Source of the DNA: Saccharophagus degradans 2-40
GTDB lineage: Bacteria > Pseudomonadota > Gammaproteobacteria > Pseudomonadales > Cellvibrionaceae
DNA: 64,000 nt
Direction: 5' to 3'
Assembly: GCF_000013665.1 (NCBI RefSeq)
Contig: NC_007912.1
Location: 2,714,501 to 2,778,500, forward strand
The notes beneath the pieces are model-generated. The model was not told where the DNA came from and ran no database searches. It saw nothing but the letters and a program-made list of their open reading frames with translations. Positions within the stretch are counted from its first letter, which is position 1. Every line of letters begins with the position of its first letter. Shown in pieces: positions 48,504-57,734 of this stretch. A program made the translations under genes and the position numbers.

Positions 48504-49703
48504 ATGCGTATTTATCAATTAGTTAGCACACTACTAGCTTGTGGAATAGGCTTTTTAATATCCATTAATAGCTATAGCGAAAACAGCGTATTAACCCAAC
48601 CTATCGCAGAAGCCGAGCAATCGCAAAACACCGTTAAAAATTCCACCTACCTAAATGAAATAAACGACGAAGATATAATGGCAATTAGCGATGAGCTAAA
48701 GGCTATTTTAGATTTGAACGTACGCCCTATTAAACGCATTGAAGCAAAAACCATTCGCTTGCATGAAATACTGTTCGGCAGCAACTATTACAATATTCGC
48801 TATGCATTTGACGATACTCGCATAGCCAACGACGTATTTGAAGCAAGAACCGGTAACTGCATTTCATTGGCAGCGCTATATGTCGCCTCTGCGAGGTATG
48901 TAGGTTTAGATGCGTACTTTCAGTCGGTAGACATAGAGCAAACCTGGGAAAAGCGCGACGGCCACTACGTAGTACCGGGCCATGTCAACGCACGTATTGC
49001 TCACCCAAGCAAAACCATTGTGGTTGAATTTATTTCCACTTATTTCTTAGAAACACTCTCACAAAAAAAATCACGCAAAATTTCAGATAAGCGCGTATTT
49101 GCCGAGTTTTATAATAATCTGGGAATGGAAGCATTTGACGCGGGCCACTTAGAACGTGCCGAAACACTGCTCGCCAAGGCAGTAAGCAAAGATAAAAAGC
49201 TAGATTTTGCATGGTCTAACCTTGGCGTAATATACAAACACCAAGGCAAATTAGACCAGGCAGAAAAGGCGTATTTAAAAGCGCAAAAACTAAATAAACG
49301 CAACCCTACTTTTGCCAACAACCTATATGTGTTGTATCGCGAAACTGACCAACACAAAAAAGCCGAAGCGCTAGCCAAACGCGTAATTAAGTACAATCGT
49401 AAAAACCCGTATTATCTCGCCCAATTAGCGCAAACCGATATGGAAACCAAACATTACGACAGCGCTGTAGAACACCCTTTAAACGCTATAAAAATAAAAC
49501 CAGAAGAAGAGCAGTTTTATGTTGAACTCTCTAAAAGCTATTACTACAAAGGCGATTTAGAAGGAACAAAAAAAGCATTAATTGGTGCAGCAACTGCAGC
49601 CAACATGCCTGAGAATCAAGCGCGCTACAACCATAAAGTAAAACTTATAGAGCAGTACGTTAATGAAGCCCAACTTAATACCTCTAGGCAAGCACAGTTT
49701 TGA
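48504..49703 (+). CDS. Exported transglutaminase-like / TPR protein
   Basis: A 399-residue protein on the strand opposite to all flanking flagellar genes. It has an N-terminal signal segment (about residues 1-25). A transglutaminase-like domain (about 90-185) shows a Cys in ARTGNCISLAALYVASARY, and His plus Asp/Glu candidates in GHVNARI and VVEFI. Residues about 200-380 form TPR repeats (FYNNLGMEAFDAGHLERAET, AWSNLGVIYKHQGKLDQAEK). The family suggests a protease-like or adaptor role at the envelope. It is not a known flagellar gene. It ends 13 bases from the end of flhB. Confidence 0.7.
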   Translation: MRIYQLVSTLLACGIGFLISINSYSENSVLTQPIAEAEQSQNTVKNSTYLNEINDEDIMAISDELKAILDLNVRPIKRIEAKTIRLHEILFGSNYYNIRYAFDDTRIANDVFEARTGNCISLAALYVASARYVGLDAYFQSVDIEQTWEKRDGHYVVPGHVNARIAHPSKTIVVEFISTYFLETLSQKKSRKISDKRVFAEFYNNLGMEAFDAGHLERAETLLAKAVSKDKKLDFAWSNLGVIYKHQGKLDQAEKAYLKAQKLNKRNPTFANNLYVLYRETDQHKKAEALAKRVIKYNRKNPYYLAQLAQTDMETKHYDSAVEHPLNAIKIKPEEEQFYVELSKSYYYKGDLEGTKKALIGAATAANMPENQARYNHKVKLIEQYVNEAQLNTSRQAQF

Positions 49704-49716
49704 CTGCTAAAACAGC

Positions 49717-50847
49717 TTAATAGCGCATATCCTTCGGTACAGGAGGGTTGCGCGGGTATGTGGGGCGCTCGCCACGACCGCGTCTGTATTCCCTAATTTG
49801 AAACACATAAGCCAATACCTGCGCTACGGCAACGTATAAACCAGAGGGAATTTCTTCATCTACTTCAGTCGTGTGATAGATGGCCCGCGCCAACAAGGGC
49901 GACTGAATAAACTCAATTTTATTAGCCTTAGCAATTTCACGTATCTTCATTGCCATATGATCTACGCCCTTGGCCAACAATATAGGTGTTTCCATTGAGT
50001 TGGGGTCGTATTTAAGCGCTACAGAGTAATGGGTTGGGTTGGTAATAACCACATCGGCTTCAGGTACGGCGGCCATCATGCGATTCTGCGCCATTTCATA
50101 TTGCAACTGACGAATACGCCCTTTTACTTCGGGCTTGCCTTCTGAATCTTTCATCTCGTCTTTTATTTCTTGACGCGTCATGCGTAACTTTTTGACGTTA
50201 TCCCAAATTTGGAATGGGATATCAACAGCAGCAATAACCAATGTAGAAACAGAAATAATAATAGCGGCAATAATACTTAGGTAAACGGAATGTGCCATGC
50301 CCCGCTCTACACCTTCGAAGCCCAAGCCTAATAAGTCTTCTTTCATGTAATTAAGCAATACAAACGCAAAGGCCACCACTACACCTACTTTGCCAATTGC
50401 TTTTACAAGCTCGACCAGCGATTTAACAGAAAACATGCGCTTTAAGCCGGCGACTGGGTCCATTCTATTTAACTTGGGGGCTAAACTCTTAGTGCTAAAC
50501 AGCCAGCCACCTAAAGCAATAGGCCCTGCAATGGCGGCCACCAACAAAACAGCAAAAAGCGGAATAAGTACCTTTAGCCCTAAATAAAATGAACTGCCTA
50601 AATGCCCCAACATTGCATTGGGGTCGAAAATAGCTTCGCGTTCGATAGTGAAATTGAATTTAAGGATATCTGCCAAGCCCTGTGCAATTTGGCCACCAAA
50701 CATATACAGGCCAACGCAACCAACTATAAGCACTGCCGAGGTGGTTAATTCTTTAGATCGGGGAATTTGTCCGTCTTCACGCGCCTTTTCTTGACGCTTG
50801 GCCGTGGGTTCCTCCGTCTTTTCCTGGGCGCTGTCTTCCTCGGCCAT
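49717..50847 (-). CDS. flhB: Flagellar export switch protein FlhB
   Basis: A 376-residue membrane protein. The N-terminus EEDSAQEKTEEPTAKRQEKA is the family signature. Four helices follow, then the cytoplasmic tail with the self-cleaving NPTH motif in VVITNPTHYSVALKY. It switches export from rod/hook to filament substrates, together with FliK. A strong GGAGG lies nine bases before the ATG. It is the last gene of the fliL operon, 16 bases after fliR. Confidence 0.96.
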   Translation of the reverse strand: MAEEDSAQEKTEEPTAKRQEKAREDGQIPRSKELTTSAVLIVGCVGLYMFGGQIAQGLADILKFNFTIEREAIFDPNAMLGHLGSSFYLGLKVLIPLFAVLLVAAIAGPIALGGWLFSTKSLAPKLNRMDPVAGLKRMFSVKSLVELVKAIGKVGVVVAFAFVLLNYMKEDLLGLGFEGVERGMAHSVYLSIIAAIIISVSTLVIAAVDIPFQIWDNVKKLRMTRQEIKDEMKDSEGKPEVKGRIRQLQYEMAQNRMMAAVPEADVVITNPTHYSVALKYDPNSMETPILLAKGVDHMAMKIREIAKANKIEFIQSPLLARAIYHTTEVDEEIPSGLYVAVAQVLAYVFQIREYRRGRGERPTYPRNPPVPKDMRY

Positions 50848-50863
50848 TTAATCACACCTCCTA

Positions 50864-51649
50864 TTATTTCTGATGCAGAACTTGGTGTAAAAGAATAAAA
50901 CCGTCATCCATAACGCTTTCAAAATTAGAATCGAAAGTAACCAGCCCCAGCCATATCATTAACAAACCGCACAACAAGGTGAATGGAAAACCAATAGCAA
51001 ATATATTTAGCTGTGGCGCTGCTCGGCTCATTATGCCGAAAGCAATATTTATAAACAGCAAGGCAGTTAAAACCGGCAACGCCATTAGCAAGCCTGCTGC
51101 GAATAGCCAAGTGCCTACATTGGCAATTTTCCACATAGTGTTGGTTGAAAAAATAAAGCCGCCAGGCGGGAAAGTAACAAAGCTTTCTACCAACATATTG
51201 ATCATTACCAAATGCCCATTTACAGATACAAACATTAACGTAACAAGCATTAAATAAAACTGCGAAATGGCCGTGGTTTGCACGCCGTTTACGGGGTCGT
51301 TCATAGAGGCAAAGCCCAGGCCCATTTTCATTGCTATAAGCTGGCCCGCCAATACAAACACCTGAAACGCCACCTGAAAACAGTAGCCTGCAGCTAACCC
51401 CAATAAAATCTCTTGTGAAATATAAATAAATGTTTGAACAGATAGCCCGCTAACTTTGGGAATACTACCCAGCATGGGCACAACCATAAGGGTAACAATA
51501 AAGGCTAAACCTAGGCGCACACGTGGCGATACCAACTGCGACCCCAGAATAGGCATAGCCAAAAACATAGCGCCAATACGGCAAAAAGGTAAAAAATACT
51601 GCTGTAAAAGCAAGCCTAAGTCTTGCTCGGTAAAAAGCAGTGGCATCAT
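50864..51649 (-). CDS. fliR: Flagellar export protein FliR
   Basis: A 261-residue inner-membrane protein with six or more helices, part of the FliPQR export gate. It shows FCRIGAMFLAMPILGS, PRVRLGLAFIVTLMV and the GLGFASMNDP region. It follows fliQ directly (5 bases) and precedes flhB, the normal order. Confidence 0.94.
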   Translation of the reverse strand: MMPLLFTEQDLGLLLQQYFLPFCRIGAMFLAMPILGSQLVSPRVRLGLAFIVTLMVVPMLGSIPKVSGLSVQTFIYISQEILLGLAAGYCFQVAFQVFVLAGQLIAMKMGLGFASMNDPVNGVQTTAISQFYLMLVTLMFVSVNGHLVMINMLVESFVTFPPGGFIFSTNTMWKIANVGTWLFAAGLLMALPVLTALLFINIAFGIMSRAAPQLNIFAIGFPFTLLCGLLMIWLGLVTFDSNFESVMDDGFILLHQVLHQK

Positions 51650-51654
51650 ACGCG

Positions 51655-51924
51655 CTAACCAATCAACTCGGGTATACGCATAACCAGCGATGTGAATAAA
51701 TCTGAAATGCTACCCAGCAACCACGGGCCAGTAACCATAATAGTGGCTATTGTCATCATTAAACGGGGTAAAAAGCTTAAGGTTTGCTCGTTAATTTGAG
51801 TGGCGGCTTGAAATGTACTTACCACTAAGCCTACCAGCAAGCTTGGCCCCACTATTACCGCCACCATTAACATGGTGAGGTAAAACGCTTCGCCAAATAA
51901 CGACAATGCAATTTCTGGGGTCAT
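51655..51924 (-). CDS. fliQ: Flagellar export protein FliQ
   Basis: An 89-residue protein with two membrane helices, the small component of the FliPQR gate. MTPEIALSLFGEAFYLTMLM and the second segment VVSTFQAATQINEQTLSFLP are diagnostic. Length is as usual. It lies about 100 bases after fliP. Confidence 0.95.
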   Translation of the reverse strand: MTPEIALSLFGEAFYLTMLMVAVIVGPSLLVGLVVSTFQAATQINEQTLSFLPRLMMTIATIMVTGPWLLGSISDLFTSLVMRIPELIG

Positions 51925-52020
51925 GAAATGTACTCCTACATTAGTACAAAGTGGTAGCCTGGGCTTTAATCGCTTGGCGGTGAATTTAGCCTAAGCCAGC
52001 ATATTCAAACAACAAAGTCG

Positions 52021-52863
52021 TCACACACCAAAACTGGCAGCCAAGGTACCAATAATTAGCGCCCAGCCATCAACGAGAACGAACAACATTATTTTGAACG
52101 GTAATGAAATAATTAGGGGCGACAACATCATCATACCCATCGCCATAAGTACACTCGCTACAACTATATCTATAACTAAAAACGGTATAAAAAGAATAAA
52201 ACCAATTTGAAAAGCTGTTTTTAATTCCGAAGTAATAAATGAAGGCACCAGCACACTAAACGGAATTTCTTCTGGCGTTGCGACTGGCTCTAAGCTAGCA
52301 ATCCTAAAAAACAGCTCTAAATCTGACTCGCGCGTATTGGCTAGCATAAACTTGCGCACAGGCTTCTTAGTTTCTTCCAAAGCTTGCTGTGCCGTTATTT
52401 GCTCTGCAATATAGGGCTGTAGCGCATTTTGGTTAACCTTTTCTATTACTGGGGTCATAATAAAAAAGGTAAGAAACAGCGTTAAACCAATTAATATTTG
52501 GTTAGATGGCGATTGTTGCAAGCCCAGCGCTTGGCGCAATATTGAAAATACAATAATAATGCGAGTGAAGGCAGTCATCATGATTAAAATTGCCGGCAAG
52601 AATGTTAGTGCCGTCATTAAAAACAGAATTTGAAGAGTAATGCTGTACTCTTGGCTTCCGTCTGGCTGGGTGGTTACTTTCATGGCCGGCAACCCACTTA
52701 TTGGGGCAAAGCCGTTTCCATTTTGCTGATTGGCACTAGTAGATTGCGATGCTTGCAAGTTGGGTTGCACTTGTGCATAAGTATTTGCAACAAATAGCAT
52801 GCACATAACTGTGCATATAACAGCCAAAATGCGAGTAAATTTTTTGACGGTGCTATTCGGCAT
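52021..52863 (-). CDS. fliP: Flagellar export protein FliP
   Basis: A 280-residue membrane protein, the main ring component of the FliPQR export gate. It has a cleavable N-terminal signal segment (residues about 8-30). The core is [20 protein letters not shown], then [20 protein letters not shown] and [20 protein letters not shown]. It begins one base after fliO ends, so translation is coupled. Confidence 0.95.
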   Translation of the reverse strand: MPNSTVKKFTRILAVICTVMCMLFVANTYAQVQPNLQASQSTSANQQNGNGFAPISGLPAMKVTTQPDGSQEYSITLQILFLMTALTFLPAILIMMTAFTRIIIVFSILRQALGLQQSPSNQILIGLTLFLTFFIMTPVIEKVNQNALQPYIAEQITAQQALEETKKPVRKFMLANTRESDLELFFRIASLEPVATPEEIPFSVLVPSFITSELKTAFQIGFILFIPFLVIDIVVASVLMAMGMMMLSPLIISLPFKIMLFVLVDGWALIIGTLAASFGV

Positions 52864-52864
52864 A

Positions 52865-53344
52865 TTATTTATTCCCCGGTGTGAGAATGTTTTTTAAATA
52901 TGCCGAAAAATCATTCTCACTTTGCACGGCTGTTTTATTCGTATTTACAGGCGAACTAACCGCAGTTGGTGATTGCGTTGGCACGTCATCAAAGTCGGCG
53001 TGTATAGTTTGTAAATAGTTGACTCGGCCAGGAGCAATACCAAGTAGTATTTTTTCACCTGCCACATCAATAAGCACTACACGCTCACGGCCACCCACTG
53101 CCAAACTGCTAATTACACGCATATTTTTCTGGCCGTTTAACCCAGCAAGCCCTAGCCGCTTTACACCCCACCCCAAAGCAAATATTAGTGCGGTTACCAC
53201 AACAAGGCCCATAACTACTTTACTTACAACTGCCGCAGGGTCGCCCATTGCAGGCTCGGCTGCTTGTTCTGCAAGGGCGGTTTGACTAACAAGCAATATG
53301 AATACGGTTGGTAATAAGCAATGTAATTTGCATTTATTATTCAT
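52865..53344 (-). CDS. fliO: Flagellar biosynthesis protein FliO
   Basis: A 159-residue small membrane protein that helps assemble the FliP ring. It has a signal-like segment at residues 7-25, a membrane helix near 40-65 ([20 protein letters not shown]) and a C-terminal cytoplasmic domain ([20 protein letters not shown], then [12 protein letters not shown]). I prefer the ATG at 53344 over a GTG at 53362, because AGGGA sits seven bases before the ATG. About 120 bases separate it from fliN. Confidence 0.9.
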   Translation of the reverse strand: MNNKCKLHCLLPTVFILLVSQTALAEQAAEPAMGDPAAVVSKVVMGLVVVTALIFALGWGVKRLGLAGLNGQKNMRVISSLAVGGRERVVLIDVAGEKILLGIAPGRVNYLQTIHADFDDVPTQSPTAVSSPVNTNKTAVQSENDFSAYLKNILTPGNK

Positions 53345-53462
53345 TTGTATGTCCCTGATCACCCATCTCGAATTAGCTAGTTAGAACTACCAAGCTAAAA
53401 TCACCAAAATCCAACTACCACATTCCATTTACGAATTAAGTTGCGACATATTTAAAATGGCA

Positions 53463-53870
53463 TTAACGCAGTTTTTTAATTCGCTCGGACGGGCTAATTA
53501 CATCCGTCATGCGTATACCAAATTTTTCGTTCACTACAACCACCTCGCCGTGCGCGATAAGCGTGCCATTTACGAGCACATCCAATGGCTCACCGGCCAG
53601 CCTGTCTAGCTCGATAACAGAGCCTTGGTTAAGCTGAAGTAAGTTGCGAATAGTAATTGATGTTCTACCCACCTCCATGGATATGGAAACAGGGATATCT
53701 AAAATAACGTCTAAATCTGGATTGTTATTTGTAGGCGCACCCGTTACTGGTTGAAACTCATCAAGATCAATAGACTGTGCAGCACCGTCTTCAGTTTCTT
53801 GCTGCTCCATGGCGGCGGCCCATTCGTCCGCCATACTATCTTGGTCTACATTCTCGTCTTCATCACTCAC
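53463..53870 (-). CDS. fliN: Flagellar motor switch protein FliN
   Basis: A 135-residue switch protein at the bottom of the C-ring. The acidic N-terminus (residues 1-50) is followed by the SpoA-type fold: LDVILDIPVSISMEVGRT, then SVIELDRLAGEPLDVLVNG and GEVVVVNEKFGIRMTDV. I chose the GTG at 53870 because AAGGAG lies six bases upstream, giving an 8-base overlap with fliM. The ORF extends to 53888 with unsupported starts. Confidence 0.93.
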   Translation of the reverse strand: MSDEDENVDQDSMADEWAAAMEQQETEDGAAQSIDLDEFQPVTGAPTNNNPDLDVILDIPVSISMEVGRTSITIRNLLQLNQGSVIELDRLAGEPLDVLVNGTLIAHGEVVVVNEKFGIRMTDVISPSERIKKLR

Positions 53871-54864
53871 GAGCTTCTCCTTCATCATTTACTACGTGCA
53901 CATTTGAACGATCGACAAAACCTAAAATGCGCATTGCCAAATTGTCGTTCAACTGCCCTAATTGTGTTTTGAACATGGGTACACCGTTGGCCGTAAGTAT
54001 GTTGTATTCCGGCATGGTGATTGGAATAATGTCGCCTTCACGAAGGTCAACAATATCTCGCAGGGTTACTTCACGGCGCACCAAGTCTGCTTCTAGATCT
54101 ACTCTTGCTTCCATCACATCTTCTTGCAACGCTCTTACCCAGCGGTCGTCGCGCTCATCCGTATCGGATTGCAAACCTGCGTCTAACACTTCGCGAATTG
54201 GCTCTACCATGGAGTAAGGCATGGTGATATGTAATTCACCACCACCACCGTCTAACTCCACATGGAAAGTGCTAACCACAACCACTTCGCTTGGGCTAAC
54301 AATGTTCGCCATAGAAGGGTTAACTTCTGAGTTGATATATTCAAAATCAATGGCTTTGACGGCTTTCCACGCTTCTTTTAAGTCAATAAATACTTGTTCA
54401 AGCACCATTTGTACTACGCGCAGCTCGGTGGGTGTAAATTCCCTACCTTCAATTTTTGCGTGCCTGCCATCACCGCCAAAAAAATTATCCACCAACTTAA
54501 AAACTAGTTTTGCATCCAAAATAATAAGTGCTGTACCGCGCAACGGGCGAAACTTAACCATATTCAAACTGGTGGGAACGTATAACGTGTGGACGTATTC
54601 GCCAAATTTTTGAATTTGAATACCACCCACAGATACATCTGCTGTACGGCGCAGTAGGTTAAACATACTAATACGGGTGTAACGTGCAAAACGCTCGTTG
54701 ATCATTTCTAAGGTAGGCATGCGCCCGCGTACTATACGGTCTTGACTGGTTAAGTCATACGCCCTAACACCGGTAGGGTCTAAGTCGCCCTCCGTTTCTA
54801 TATCACCATCATCTACGCCGTGTAATAAGGCGTCGATCTCGTCTTGTGATAATAAATCTTGCAC
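53863..54864 (-). CDS. fliM: Flagellar motor switch protein FliM
   Basis: A 333-residue C-ring protein that receives CheY-P. The N-terminal LLSQDEIDALLHGVDDG is the CheY-P docking motif. A middle domain and a C-terminal SpoA domain follow (VTLRDIVDLREGDIIPI, LTANGVPMFKTQLGQLND). It lies 13 bases after fliL and overlaps fliN. It is a standard family length. Confidence 0.95.
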   Translation of the reverse strand: MQDLLSQDEIDALLHGVDDGDIETEGDLDPTGVRAYDLTSQDRIVRGRMPTLEMINERFARYTRISMFNLLRRTADVSVGGIQIQKFGEYVHTLYVPTSLNMVKFRPLRGTALIILDAKLVFKLVDNFFGGDGRHAKIEGREFTPTELRVVQMVLEQVFIDLKEAWKAVKAIDFEYINSEVNPSMANIVSPSEVVVVSTFHVELDGGGGELHITMPYSMVEPIREVLDAGLQSDTDERDDRWVRALQEDVMEARVDLEADLVRREVTLRDIVDLREGDIIPITMPEYNILTANGVPMFKTQLGQLNDNLAMRILGFVDRSNVHVVNDEGEARE

Positions 54865-54877
54865 GTTTTATGCTCCG

Positions 54878-55420
54878 CTATTGCATAACAAAACTGGTAA
54901 ATAACACTTCTTCGATGCCAGGTTTACCTATTTCAGCTTCCAGGTTTTTACGAAGCGCCTGCAAACATTGCTGTCGCATTAACTCCTTGCCTTCCGCCGT
55001 TTGAATTTCTTGATAAACCTGCCCGCCAATAATCATATTTAGGGTGTTTCTTATCATTGGCATATGTGTTTCGATTGCCGCTATCACATCAACATCTCTA
55101 ATAAGCAGAGTTATGTCTGTTCTTAAGTAGCGCTGCCGGCCACGTGCCGTGTAGTTGACGATTATTTCTGGCTTAATTGGAAAATAAATCGCATCTTTTT
55201 TAACTTCTTCAACTGGCTCCGCCGCACCCTCTTCACCCTCTGCTGGTGCAGCGGGCGGCTGAGTCATTTTTAATACGGTTAAAGTACCACCTACAGAAAT
55301 ACCTACTATTACTAGACAAACTACCGCCAAAATAATGATTCGTTTTAACCCGCCACCTTTTTTAGCCCCTTCTTCAGCGCCATCTTTTTCATCTTTCTCG
55401 GCATCTTTCTCTTCCGCCAT
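54878..55420 (-). CDS. fliL: Flagellar basal body protein FliL
   Basis: A 180-residue stator-associated membrane protein. An acidic/basic low-complexity N-terminus (residues 1-24) precedes one helix (about 26-48). The periplasmic domain follows, with IYFPIKPEIIVNYTARGRQR and the conserved end GIEEVLFTSFVMQ. It heads the fliLMNOPQR-flhB operon, and a strong sigma-54 promoter sits 38 bases upstream. Confidence 0.93.
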   Translation of the reverse strand: MAEEKDAEKDEKDGAEEGAKKGGGLKRIIILAVVCLVIVGISVGGTLTVLKMTQPPAAPAEGEEGAAEPVEEVKKDAIYFPIKPEIIVNYTARGRQRYLRTDITLLIRDVDVIAAIETHMPMIRNTLNMIIGGQVYQEIQTAEGKELMRQQCLQALRKNLEAEIGKPGIEEVLFTSFVMQ

Positions 55421-55457
55421 GTCAAAGTTCCGTCACTAAGAGGTTTACTATCAGTTA

Positions 55458-55474
55458 GAGCAAGAGCTATGCCA
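55458..55474 (-). promoter_or_regulatory. Sigma-54 promoter before fliL
   Basis: On the minus strand TGGCAT-N5-TTGCT matches the sigma-54 consensus TGGCAC-N5-TTGCA at 9 of 11 fixed positions, with exact spacing. It lies 38 bases upstream of the fliL start. In Pseudomonas this operon is driven by RpoN with FleQ, so the site fits. Confidence 0.8.
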
Positions 55475-55611
55475 GACATCTGACAATTTATTACTCTTCT
55501 CTGGTTTTAAGCGCACCACATACCCAAGCGCCCAGCTCTAGGCTACAAAAAGCAATGTGTGCCTTATTACTGTAGTCGCAGTTAGAGAGTTTTTTTAGTC
55601 GAATAGGAAAG

Positions 55612-55638
55612 TTTGTGCGTAAATAGGTTACGCACAAA
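55612..55638 (-). terminator. Hairpin after fliK
   Basis: The arms TTTGTGCGTAA and TTACGCACAAA form a perfect 11-bp stem with a 5-base loop, about 40 bases downstream of fliK. Little U tract follows, so it may be a weak terminator or an RNA-stabilising 3' end. Confidence 0.5.
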
Positions 55639-55676
55639 ATTGAAGTGGGGCTAAATCGCCTTATCGATAGCGAATT

Positions 55677-57134
55677 TTAAGCGTAGGAATCTACGCCATA
55701 AGTTGCAGTAATATTGGTGGTGGCTTGATCCTGTTGTTGCGCTTCGCGATCCTGCTTTTCAGCTTCGGTTAACGCGGGCTTCTCTGTACGCTCATCATCC
55801 GACGAGTTGGAATCTTGCTGATCGTAAGCACTGTGATCTGACACACTAGCATCCACAAGGTCCATCCCCTCTTCTGCCATCATATCTCGCAGTTTGGCAA
55901 GCGATTGATCTAGCGCTTCACGAACCTGCTGATTCGACGAGGTAAACACAACTGTTGCCTGATCTTGATGGGTTGTTACCTTAATATGTACAGGGCCCAA
56001 ATCGGCCGGGTCGAGCTGTAGCTCGGCAAACTGTATATTTTGCAACGCCATAGACGCCGCGCGCTCAGCAACCATACCAGCCCACTGCGGCTGCCCAAAC
56101 GATATCGTTGCGGGCATTACCAACCTTGCCTGACTAGCAGATGCACTGTTAGGTGAAGACAACATTGAGCCGTGCTCGGAGACATTGCTAATGGCTGTAA
56201 GTGGTGACTCCCCTGCTGTTTTAGCTGAGGGAGCCACTAAACTTTCAGCAAAGCTTAAGCTAGATTGCTTAAACGGTTCCGCGCTGCTTTGCCTCAGGTT
56301 AAGTTGCAGCTCTGCGGGGTTCAAACTAGCACTGCCATTTTGCCCCACACCTTGCGCTAGAGGTTGCGCACCTTGTTCGCGAGCAATAAATGCCGAGATT
56401 GGGCGATTATTAAAAGTGCTAGCGGTTTCGTCTTGCTGACCATTAGCTACACCGCTTTTTATCGAACTTGCCAAACCAGATACCGTTGTTAGCCCCGAGC
56501 TGCTTACAATGGACTGAGCAGGTGTCGACGCTAATGGCATGGCTCCTTCTTCAACCGAGCCAAAGGTTAAAGCGTCGGAAGCTGATACGTCTAACGGCAT
56601 ACTTATGCCAGTATCAGTAGTTTGAGTAACGTCTATAAGCCCTAACCCGAAAGCAGCTAGCACCCCTTCTACCGCTGCTTCATCAGCTTGTGTGATCGAA
56701 AAAAATGATTTTGCCTCTTCTTGAGTAGCGCTTTCGGGGTCGGCTTTTACTTGCCAGCTATTTGATCCTGCATCACCTTGCTTCCGATCATCAGGCTCGG
56801 CAGATGAATTCGATGGTTGGGTTGAGTTAACGGCACCCGAATCACTTCCTTCCCCCTGCTCGCTTGCATCGCTACTGCGTTGCGCTTTGTTTTGCTGACT
56901 TGAAGCCTCGGCTGCCGCCGTTTGTGCATGCTGCTTATCATCATTTGATTTATTCGCAGCTTGAGGAGTGTGCTCTTTTTTATCTATTTTAGCGCTACTT
57001 GAGCGCTCATTTTCAAAGGCATTTTTAAACGAGTCTTTAGCGTTATTGTTAGCTACACCTCTATCGCGATTACCAAAAGTATTGGCCTGTGTAGAGTCCA
57101 ACTTTAATAGCGTATCCGTTGTTTGCATTACCAT
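55677..57134 (-). CDS. fliK: Flagellar hook-length control protein FliK
   Basis: A 485-residue protein with a low-complexity Ser/Gln/Asn/Asp-rich N-terminal 150 residues. The conserved C-terminal domain (about 355-445) reads FAELQLDPADLGPVHIKVT, then ATVVFTSSNQQVREALDQSL and RDMMAEEGMDLVDASV, the FliK signature that contacts FlhB. The variable N-terminal part measures hook length. It is monocistronic by spacing, with its own sigma-54-type promoter about 130 bases upstream. Confidence 0.88.
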   Translation of the reverse strand: MVMQTTDTLLKLDSTQANTFGNRDRGVANNNAKDSFKNAFENERSSSAKIDKKEHTPQAANKSNDDKQHAQTAAAEASSQQNKAQRSSDASEQGEGSDSGAVNSTQPSNSSAEPDDRKQGDAGSNSWQVKADPESATQEEAKSFFSITQADEAAVEGVLAAFGLGLIDVTQTTDTGISMPLDVSASDALTFGSVEEGAMPLASTPAQSIVSSSGLTTVSGLASSIKSGVANGQQDETASTFNNRPISAFIAREQGAQPLAQGVGQNGSASLNPAELQLNLRQSSAEPFKQSSLSFAESLVAPSAKTAGESPLTAISNVSEHGSMLSSPNSASASQARLVMPATISFGQPQWAGMVAERAASMALQNIQFAELQLDPADLGPVHIKVTTHQDQATVVFTSSNQQVREALDQSLAKLRDMMAEEGMDLVDASVSDHSAYDQQDSNSSDDERTEKPALTEAEKQDREAQQQDQATTNITATYGVDSYA

Positions 57135-57145
57135 AGCTTACCCTT

Positions 57146-57171
57146 GCATCGTGAAGGCGCATCGTGAAGGC
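57146..57171. repeat. 13-base tandem duplication in the fliK leader
   Basis: Two exact adjacent copies of GCATCGTGAAGGC lie just upstream of the fliK start. On the fliK strand each copy contains an ATG, so the duplication adds a potential upstream start codon within the leader RNA. Confidence 0.85.
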
Positions 57172-57260
57172 GGTCAGTAAAAGGGCTAGTGCCGCACTCG
57201 CATTCGGTTAGGGGCCTTCTAGCTATTTACTGCTAGAGACCACAATTCTTTTAATATTTA

Positions 57261-57277
57261 GAGCAAGGTATATGCCA
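57261..57277 (-). promoter_or_regulatory. Sigma-54 promoter before fliK
   Basis: On the minus strand TGGCAT-N5-TTGCT gives the same core as the fliL promoter, with exact -24/-12 spacing, about 130 bases upstream of fliK. The near identity of the two sites (TGGCATATACCTTGCTC and TGGCATAGCTCTTGCAG-like core) supports joint RpoN control. Confidence 0.75.
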
Positions 57278-57345
57278 GCAATAAGGGTAATATAAACAAA
57301 ACAAAAATTTAAAAATATGCGCGAAAAGCGCTTAAAAGGTGGGAT

Positions 57346-57371
57346 TTTTGCCCTTTTTGTAAAGGGCAAAA
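57346..57371. repeat. Perfect 11-bp inverted repeat after hptB
   Basis: The arms TTTTGCCCTTT and AAAGGGCAAAA surround a four-base loop, 17 bases downstream of the hptB stop. It forms a stable hairpin but is not followed by a U run on either strand, so its use as a terminator of the hsbA-hsbR-hptB unit is uncertain. A short GCGC hairpin with T-rich DNA follows about 15-40 bases further on the minus strand. Confidence 0.55.
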
Positions 57372-57387
57372 TAAAAAACCAATATGA

Positions 57388-57729
57388 TTAAGTGCGGTGG
57401 GATTCCAACTCGGCAACGGCAGCGGCAAATGCTTGCTGTATAGCGGCAAGAGTTTGCTCTAAGTTCGCATCTTGCTGTGCTTTACCTGCTACCTCTAATA
57501 CGTCGCAATGCTCTGCCAACAGGTTGGCACCCAAATTACGGGCGCTGCCTTTTAGCCCGTGCGCCTGCTTATTTATCGTATCGTAATCGCGCTCACGCAC
57601 AGCTGGCCCAAGGGCATCTACGCGGCGCTGGCCATCTTCTTCGAATTGACCAATCAAACTATTAAAATTGTCTCCTAAAATATCTTTTAAACTAACGATC
57701 ATTTCTGGATCTAATTGATTTTCACTCAT
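57388..57729 (-). CDS. hptB: Histidine phosphotransfer protein HptB
   Basis: A 113-residue Hpt domain. The phospho-acceptor His lies in KQAHGLKGSARNLGANLL. In Pseudomonas, HptB takes phosphate from hybrid sensor kinases and passes it to the receiver domain of HsbR, which controls the anti-sigma partner FlgM through HsbA. Here the gene follows hsbR by five bases, so the same partner set is present. Confidence 0.85.
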   Translation of the reverse strand: MSENQLDPEMIVSLKDILGDNFNSLIGQFEEDGQRRVDALGPAVRERDYDTINKQAHGLKGSARNLGANLLAEHCDVLEVAGKAQQDANLEQTLAAIQQAFAAAVAELESHRT

Positions 57730-57734
57730 AGTAC

